From contig JAABQN010000011.1 of assembly GCA_011391455.1 (NCBI GenBank), positions 1 through 19,347 of the forward strand: DNA of 19,347 nt. The letters run 5' to 3'. The notes below the pieces were generated by a model. It was given only the letters and a program-made list of their open reading frames with translations, did no database searches and had not been told where the DNA came from. Source of the stretch: Nitrospiraceae bacterium. Lineage in GTDB: Bacteria > Nitrospirota > Nitrospiria > Nitrospirales > Nitrospiraceae. Position 1 is the stretch's first letter, and each line of letters opens with the position of its first letter. A program made the translations under genes and the position numbers. This document shows, piece by piece, positions 14,845 through 19,347 of the stretch.

Positions 14845-16056
14845 ATGAATTCTATGATACGCCTGCGTGGCCTCATCGCAGTTGCCCTCGTGTTTCTTGT
14901 AGCGAGTGTCACCTCGCTGCCGGAGCGTGCGGGGGCCGGCGTCGAATATTTTCCGATTCCTGCCGTGTCCACCAGCAAGAACGATGGGAATGAAGTCGGG
15001 TTGATCGTTCCGATTCTGGGCACGAACTCCGATGGAGAGCTCAAATACATCGTCGCCCCGATGGTCGTTCATAATTCCATCGTTGGGACGCGCGGCTCGC
15101 TCAATCTGTTTCGATACGAGCCGGGGGGCCGGGAAATTCGCTTCATCGGATCCTACACGGAAGAGATCGAGCGCAGACTGCAATTCAGTTATGCCGATCC
15201 GGCATTCAGTCAAGGACGCTACTCGTTGAACTTCGGCGCGTCATTTTTCAAAAATGCTACGTCCCGGTTTTTCGGTTTAGGGCAAGCGACATCGGAGTCG
15301 GATCAAACGAATTACACCGGCCGTGAAGCCCGGATGAATTGGCGATTCGGGGTCTACGCAAACGAAGTTACCCAGGTTGCCGTTGGTCAGCGAGTTCGTC
15401 AAGTGAGTCTGCAGAGGGGCGCAACGGATCTTCCATTTACTGGCGATCGGTTCGGCGGCGTTGACGGCGTTCAGGGGGAGTCGCTCATCATCGGACACCG
15501 CGCGACGTTCTATTACGATACGCGGAACAATCTTCTCTCGCCGACCGATGGGATGGCCGTAACGGCCTATGCGGAAGTGAACCAGAATCTTCGCAACGGC
15601 GAGCATCCCATATTTTCCCGCTATGAGATCGAGGTTAAGAAGCTGTTTCCCAGCGAATCGAAGCGCGCGATTCTCATCGTGCGGGCGAACTTGCAGGCGA
15701 CGATCGGGACGCAAGTCCCATTTTTTGAGCAAAGCTCATTGGGGGGGCAGAACAATCTGCGAGGCTTCGGTGTCGATCGCTTTATCGACAAGCATCTCGT
15801 GGCGTTCAGCATCGAGCAGCGCATTCATCTGGTGCGTACAAAGATTGCAGGCACCACCGCAGATTTCGAAATTGCGCCATTCCTGGATACCGGGCAGGTT
15901 TTCAATGACTACAAGGATGTCACCTTTAACAATTATCGTATAACTCCGGGTATTGGATTCCGTGGGCTCGTTCGACCCAACGTGGTCGGACGGGTCGACT
16001 ACGGCTACAGCAGGGAAGGGGGAGCGATCTTTGCCGGGCTCGACTTTCCGTACTGA
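14845..16056 (+). CDS. Omp85/BamA-TamA-like outer-membrane barrel without POTRA domains
   Basis: This 403-residue protein has a signal peptide (about 1-31, cleavage near AGA|G) and then alternating beta strands up to a C-terminal aromatic residue (FAGLDFPY). The segment GGQNNLRGFGVDRF, with L305-R306-G307-F308, matches the (V/L)RGF loop of the Omp85 superfamily (PF01103), and YDTRNNLLSPTDGMAV is another hallmark of that barrel. About 370 mature residues are enough for the 16-strand barrel but leave no room for POTRA repeats, unlike BamA or TamA. It lies 8 bp after mlaC. Small Omp85 barrels are often annotated as surface antigen. Here it could be the outer-membrane partner of the Mla system, since no mlaA is seen; that is inference. 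The ATG at 14854 is an alternative start. Confidence 0.8.
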   Translation: MNSMIRLRGLIAVALVFLVASVTSLPERAGAGVEYFPIPAVSTSKNDGNEVGLIVPILGTNSDGELKYIVAPMVVHNSIVGTRGSLNLFRYEPGGREIRFIGSYTEEIERRLQFSYADPAFSQGRYSLNFGASFFKNATSRFFGLGQATSESDQTNYTGREARMNWRFGVYANEVTQVAVGQRVRQVSLQRGATDLPFTGDRFGGVDGVQGESLIIGHRATFYYDTRNNLLSPTDGMAVTAYAEVNQNLRNGEHPIFSRYEIEVKKLFPSESKRAILIVRANLQATIGTQVPFFEQSSLGGQNNLRGFGVDRFIDKHLVAFSIEQRIHLVRTKIAGTTADFEIAPFLDTGQVFNDYKDVTFNNYRITPGIGFRGLVRPNVVGRVDYGYSREGGAIFAGLDFPY

Positions 16057-16076
16057 ACCCCATACTGATGGGTGGT

Positions 16077-16098
16077 TGCGGTAGCCCGCAGGATTTTT
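16077..16098 (+). terminator. Possible intrinsic terminator after the Omp85-like gene
   Basis: A GC-rich 5-bp stem, TGCGG (16077-16081) with CCGCA (16086-16090), and a 4-base loop are followed by GGATTTTT. The short stem and the three bases before the T run make it modest, but it sits 20 bp past the last gene of the run. Confidence 0.4.
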
Positions 16099-16170
16099 AC
16101 GGTTGATTGTACAATGGCGGAGCGGTGTGCGATAAGCGCGATTTGCGTGAGGTGTGAGGGGAGTGAGAGC

Positions 16171-16225
16171 TCGAGGTTCGAAGTTCGATGTTTTCGGAAC
16201 TTCGAACCAGAACTTTGAACTTCGT
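16171..16225. repeat. Palindromic GAACTTC-word repeat
   Basis: GGTTCGAAGTTC (16175-16186) and GAACTTCGAACC (16197-16208) form a perfect 12-bp inverted repeat with a 10-base loop. A degenerate third copy, GAACTTTGAACTTCG, follows at 16210-16224. The element lies in the 261-bp spacer between two outer-membrane protein genes, both reading right. The rest of the spacer has a possible terminator at 16077 and a GTCTCG-rich stretch near 16227-16250; no convincing promoter was found. Confidence 0.75.
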
Positions 16226-16311
16226 GTTGCGCTTGTCTCGCTCGTCTCGCCTGGGTCAGTCATTGGCGATTACAGTGAAACATTCATGAATATGTTTGGG
16301 ATAGGGCTCGT

Positions 16312-16316
16312 AGGAG
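16312..16316 (+). promoter_or_regulatory. Ribosome binding site unusually close to ATG
   Basis: AGGAG ends at 16316, one base before the ATG at 16318, too close for normal initiation. The in-frame TTG at 16324 would have a 7-base spacing. This would trim only two residues and leave the signal peptide intact. Confidence 0.4.
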
Positions 16317-16317
16317 C

Positions 16318-17319
16318 ATGAGGTTGTACCGGTTCGTTCTCGCCGCATTTCTCGTTTTTCTTTCCCTTTCCCCCTCACTGGTTTGGGCGGATGGATTCGG
16401 TCCGTTTCCTGTCAGAAACTTCCAGCCGATCCAGCAGCTGGTCTTGAGCATGCCGGGCGATCGCGCTGCTGTGCTGAAGCAGGGCGTACTGGACTTTCGA
16501 GTTGAACTCGCGGAAACCGCCAGCGTTTTCAACGATCAAAATTCCGCGGCTAGAGCAACAATGAAGTTTGAGACCCTGCGCTCCGGTGTGTTTCTTCGGT
16601 ATGGGGTCGCGGAGCGATGGGAACTCTCCGTGGAAGTCCCAGTGCTCTATCGCTCCCGCGGGTTCATGGAAAGAGCCATCAAAGTCGTTGAACGGGCGAC
16701 AACCGGCTTGGCGCCGGCTCGAGATGGACTGGACGAGGTGGACTACGTATTCAACATCTCACGCGGAGGCCGCACGATTGCGAGCGGACGCGAGGGAGTC
16801 GTGGGATTGGGCGACAGCACCGTGACGAGCAAGTATCAACTGTTGCTGGAGACCGCATCGATGCCGGCAGTATCGGTTCGTACAGGGCTTAAACTTCCTA
16901 CCGGGAACGAAGGGCAATTTTACGGGAGCGGCAGCCCGGATATGGGCTTCGGGTTGGCGGCTGAAAAAGGATTCGCCGGACGTTGGATGGTCTATGCCAA
17001 CGTCAACGGCGTCCTTCCGACCGGACGCATCGCCGGACTCGCTCTCCATCCGACGGTCTCCGGCCTTCTCGCTGTGGAATATCTATGGTCAGAGAATTTT
17101 TCCTTGACGGCCCAATTTGATTACTATTCTACGCCATTCCGCGGTGTAGGCACGCGAGTATTGGATAGGGGCGTGACGGAATCGGTGGTGGGATTCAGCT
17201 ACCGCCTCATGCCGCACCTCTTGTGGCAAGGCTATGCAGTCGAGAATATCGATTTCATTACCGGGAGCGCAGCAGACGTCACGGTCTCGACATTGTTGAC
17301 CTATCGATTTGACCCATGA
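16318..17319 (+). CDS. DUF3187-like predicted outer-membrane protein
   Basis: This 333-residue protein has a signal peptide (RLYRFVLAAFLVFLSLSPSLVWA, cleavage after WADG or just before it, about residues 22-24). The mature part has alternating short strands with aromatic ends. The mature N-terminus, GPFPVRNFQPIQQLVLSMPGDRA, and the barrel-like segments (FLRYGVAERWELSVEVPVLY, VRTGLKLPTGNEGQFYGSGS, LLTYRFDP at the C-terminus) resemble the DUF3187 family (PF11383). That family is predicted to be outer-membrane and has no known role. The assignment is from memory of the family pattern and should be confirmed. It is separated from the Omp85-like gene by a spacer with a possible terminator and a palindrome, so it is probably its own transcript. 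The start may be ATG 16318 or TTG 16324. Function unknown. Confidence 0.7.
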   Translation: MRLYRFVLAAFLVFLSLSPSLVWADGFGPFPVRNFQPIQQLVLSMPGDRAAVLKQGVLDFRVELAETASVFNDQNSAARATMKFETLRSGVFLRYGVAERWELSVEVPVLYRSRGFMERAIKVVERATTGLAPARDGLDEVDYVFNISRGGRTIASGREGVVGLGDSTVTSKYQLLLETASMPAVSVRTGLKLPTGNEGQFYGSGSPDMGFGLAAEKGFAGRWMVYANVNGVLPTGRIAGLALHPTVSGLLAVEYLWSENFSLTAQFDYYSTPFRGVGTRVLDRGVTESVVGFSYRLMPHLLWQGYAVENIDFITGSAADVTVSTLLTYRFDP

Positions 17320-17361
17320 TGCATAGAGGCAGTAGTCAGGCGGTCCAACCTGGCTAAGCCC

Positions 17362-17390
17362 TTGACAACATGGGAGTCCCATGTGAAACT
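17362..17390 (+). promoter_or_regulatory. TTGACA box followed by a 17-bp perfect dyad upstream of dxs
   Basis: A consensus TTGACA at 17362-17367 is immediately followed by ACATGGGAGTCCCATGT (17368-17384), a perfect 8-1-8 palindrome. After that comes GAAACT (17385-17390), a poor -10 hexamer at 17-bp spacing. The dyad therefore occupies exactly the spacer of the putative dxs promoter, where an operator would sit. The promoter part is uncertain because the -10 is weak. Confidence 0.4.
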
Positions 17391-17484
17391 CACGTCTGCG
17401 AACGTTCAAGTTGTCACACTGCTTCGCCAGTACTACTCTGAATTTGAATCCAGCTCGTTATCCAGGCGCGTGCATTGACGTAAC

Positions 17485-17491
17485 AAAGGAG
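17485..17491 (+). promoter_or_regulatory. Ribosome binding site of dxs
   Basis: AAAGGAG lies 8 bases ahead of the ATG at 17500. It is a near-consensus site and fixes the start. Confidence 0.7.
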
Positions 17492-17499
17492 CATCTGCC

Positions 17500-19347
17500 A
17501 TGTCGATTTTGAAGACCATACAAAGCCCGGCGGATCTGAAACGGTTATCACCGACGCAGTTTCCTGCTTTGTGCCAGGAATTGCGGGAACAGGTTATCGG
17601 CGTGGTGTCCAACGTTGGAGGGCACCTTGCGTCCAACCTCGGGGTGGTCGAATTAACGGTCGCGTTGCACTATCTGCTCGATACCCCCAAAGATAAGATC
17701 GTGTGGGACACCAGCAATCAGGCCTACGTGCATAAGCTGTTGACAGGGCGTCGCGAGGGATTCCACACGCTTCGGCAGTATGGAGGGATGAGCGGCTTTT
17801 GCAAGCGTGAGGAAAGTGAATACGATACGTTCAATGCAGGCCATGCAGGAACCGGCGTATCTGCGGCCTACGGCATGGTCGAGGCGCGTGAGCAGTTGAA
17901 GCAGCAGCATAAGGTCGTGTGCATCGTCGGCGACGGCGCCATGACAGCCGGTATGACGCTGGAGGGTCTGCACCATGCCGGAGGGCTGGGGAAAGATTTC
18001 CTGGTCATTCTGAATGACAACCAAATGTCGATCTCGAAAAACGTCGGTGCCATCTCCTCCTATTTGAACCGGACCTTCACCGGTGAGTTTTATGCCAAGA
18101 TGCGGGAGGAAACAGGGCAACTGCTGGGGAAGATTCCCCATATCGGATCAGACATGCAGAAGTTGGCTCGCCGGGCGGAAGAGTTGGCCAAGGGCGCAAT
18201 CCTTCCCGGGTTGCTTTTTGAAGAGCTGGGGTTCAGGTATGCGGGACCGATTGAAGGACATAACTTCGAGCACCTGCTGCCGACCCTGGAAAACATGTTG
18301 AAGATGAAGGGGCCGGTGTTGCTCCATGTCATTACGAAAAAAGGGTTGGGCTATGAGCCTGCAGTGAAGAATCCGGTATGGTTCCACGCCTGTCCGCCTT
18401 TTGTCAGAGAAACCGGGGCGCCGGCAAAGAAGGCGGCGCGGCCATCCTATACACAGATCGCCATCGAATCGTTGGTGAAGCTGGCTCGAACGGATAAGCG
18501 GATCGTCGCGATTACGGCTGCGATGTGCGAAGGGACCGGCCTCAATATTTTCGAGAAAGAATTTCCAAACCGGCTCTATGACGTGGGGATTGCCGAGCAG
18601 CACGCAGTGACATTCGCCGCAGGTCTTGCCACGCAGGGCCTCCGTCCGGTGGTGGCGATGTATGCCACATTTTTACAACGGGCGTACGATCAGGTGGTCC
18701 ACGATGTCGCCACTCAAAATCTGCCGGTGACGTTTTGCATCGATCGAGGCGGGCTGGTTGCGGAAGACGGGACGACGCACCATGGCGCGTTCGATTATGC
18801 GTTTCTGCGCCATGTGCCGAACATGGTCGTCATGGCGCCGAAGGATGAAAATGAATTGCAGCACATGATGAAAACCTGCATCCAGTATGAGGGGCCTGCC
18901 TCGGTGCGGTATCCGCGCGGACAGACTCTGGGCGTCACCATGGATCCGGAACCGAAGGCCTTGCCGATCGGGAAGGGCGAGTTGCTACGCGATGGCACGG
19001 AGGTGGCAATCGTGGCCATTGGTGTGCCGGTCGCTCATGCGGTGACGGCGGCGAAACGGCTTGAGGAAGAAGGTATTTCCACAGCGGTGGTGAATGCGCG
19101 TTTCGTGAAGCCGCTGGATCAAGACCTGATTGTCGAGGTGGCGAAGCGCGTCCGATACGTGGTCACGGTCGAAGAAGGCAGCAAGATGGGCGGGTTCGGC
19201 TCAGCCGTTCTGGAAGCCCTGTCCGATGCCGGCGTGACGGATGTGACGACGAAGATCCTGGGGTTGCCGGATCGGTACATCGAGCAAGGACCACAGGACT
19301 TTCTGCGCGAACGATACGGGTTGACGGCGGAAGGCATCTATCAGAGC
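17500..19347 (+). CDS. dxs: 1-deoxy-D-xylulose-5-phosphate synthase, 3' end beyond window
   Basis: Dxs condenses pyruvate and glyceraldehyde 3-phosphate with thiamine diphosphate, the first and often rate-limiting step of the MEP pathway. The reading frame is open for 616 codons to the window edge; E. coli Dxs has 620, so only the last few codons are probably missing. The thiamine-binding motif runs from GDGAM (144-148) to LNDNQMS (171-177). The general base is E366 in YDVGIAEQHAVTFAAG. Transketolase landmarks follow: MYATFLQRAYDQVVHDV, IDRGGLVAEDGTTHHGAFD and SVRYPRG. GGHLASNLGVVELTVALH at the N-terminus is typical. One oddity is that the usual DVGHQ segment reads D70-T-S-N-Q74, so the conserved His (E. 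coli H80) is Asn and the Gly is Ser. The start is fixed by AAAGGAG. Confidence 0.93.
   Translation, partial: MSILKTIQSPADLKRLSPTQFPALCQELREQVIGVVSNVGGHLASNLGVVELTVALHYLLDTPKDKIVWDTSNQAYVHKLLTGRREGFHTLRQYGGMSGFCKREESEYDTFNAGHAGTGVSAAYGMVEAREQLKQQHKVVCIVGDGAMTAGMTLEGLHHAGGLGKDFLVILNDNQMSISKNVGAISSYLNRTFTGEFYAKMREETGQLLGKIPHIGSDMQKLARRAEELAKGAILPGLLFEELGFRYAGPIEGHNFEHLLPTLENMLKMKGPVLLHVITKKGLGYEPAVKNPVWFHACPPFVRETGAPAKKAARPSYTQIAIESLVKLARTDKRIVAITAAMCEGTGLNIFEKEFPNRLYDVGIAEQHAVTFAAGLATQGLRPVVAMYATFLQRAYDQVVHDVATQNLPVTFCIDRGGLVAEDGTTHHGAFDYAFLRHVPNMVVMAPKDENELQHMMKTCIQYEGPASVRYPRGQTLGVTMDPEPKALPIGKGELLRDGTEVAIVAIGVPVAHAVTAAKRLEEEGISTAVVNARFVKPLDQDLIVEVAKRVRYVVTVEEGSKMGGFGSAVLEALSDAGVTDVTTKILGLPDRYIEQGPQDFLRERYGLTAEGIYQS

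Overview
The window is 19.3 kb of GC-rich bacterial chromosome, densely packed with housekeeping and cell-envelope genes. I see no mobile element, CRISPR array, rRNA or tRNA. The organism is didermic: it has an Mla lipid transporter, an Omp85-type barrel and a second predicted barrel. It also makes hopanoids (squalene-hopene cyclase) and uses the MEP isoprenoid pathway (ispH and dxs). This gene mix, the GC-rich codon use and the style of the intergenic repeats suggest the Nitrospira group (Nitrospirota). That is inference; no marker gene in the window proves it.

Layout. (1) 1-1063: a strong sigma70-type promoter and fabH on the + strand, converging on (2) a two-component pair on the - strand, phoB-like regulator (3051-3755) then phoR-like kinase (1143-2978). 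(3) Divergent from these, ispH (3934-4896), then smc (5062-8751), each behind a clear or plausible promoter. (4) 8807-16056: a promoter followed by a same-strand run of shc, hpnG, mlaE, mlaF, mlaD, mlaC and an Omp85-like outer-membrane protein. (5) 16318-17319: a second predicted outer-membrane protein (DUF3187-like). (6) 17500-19347: dxs, open at the right edge of the window.

How the genes fit together. Dxs and IspH are the first and last enzymes of the MEP pathway, which supplies the C5 units for squalene. Shc cyclises squalene, and HpnG acts on adenosylhopane in side-chain synthesis. MlaEFDC is an inner-membrane and periplasmic lipid shuttle. Its position directly behind shc-hpnG (start/stop overlap, then a 3-bp gap), with an outer-membrane barrel gene 8 bp after mlaC, makes a hopanoid or hopanoid/phospholipid trafficking module an attractive hypothesis. 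HpnM of other hopanoid clusters belongs to the same family as MlaC.

The least explained part is the spacers. At least four gaps carry imperfect palindromes built from short repeated words, with a different word in most of them. A 9-bp-period version occurs twice (1071-1151 and 14053-14160). The others are at 3004-3057, 12735-12818 and 16171-16225. Two of them lie inside the putative mla operon. These elements are the best candidates here for something undescribed.
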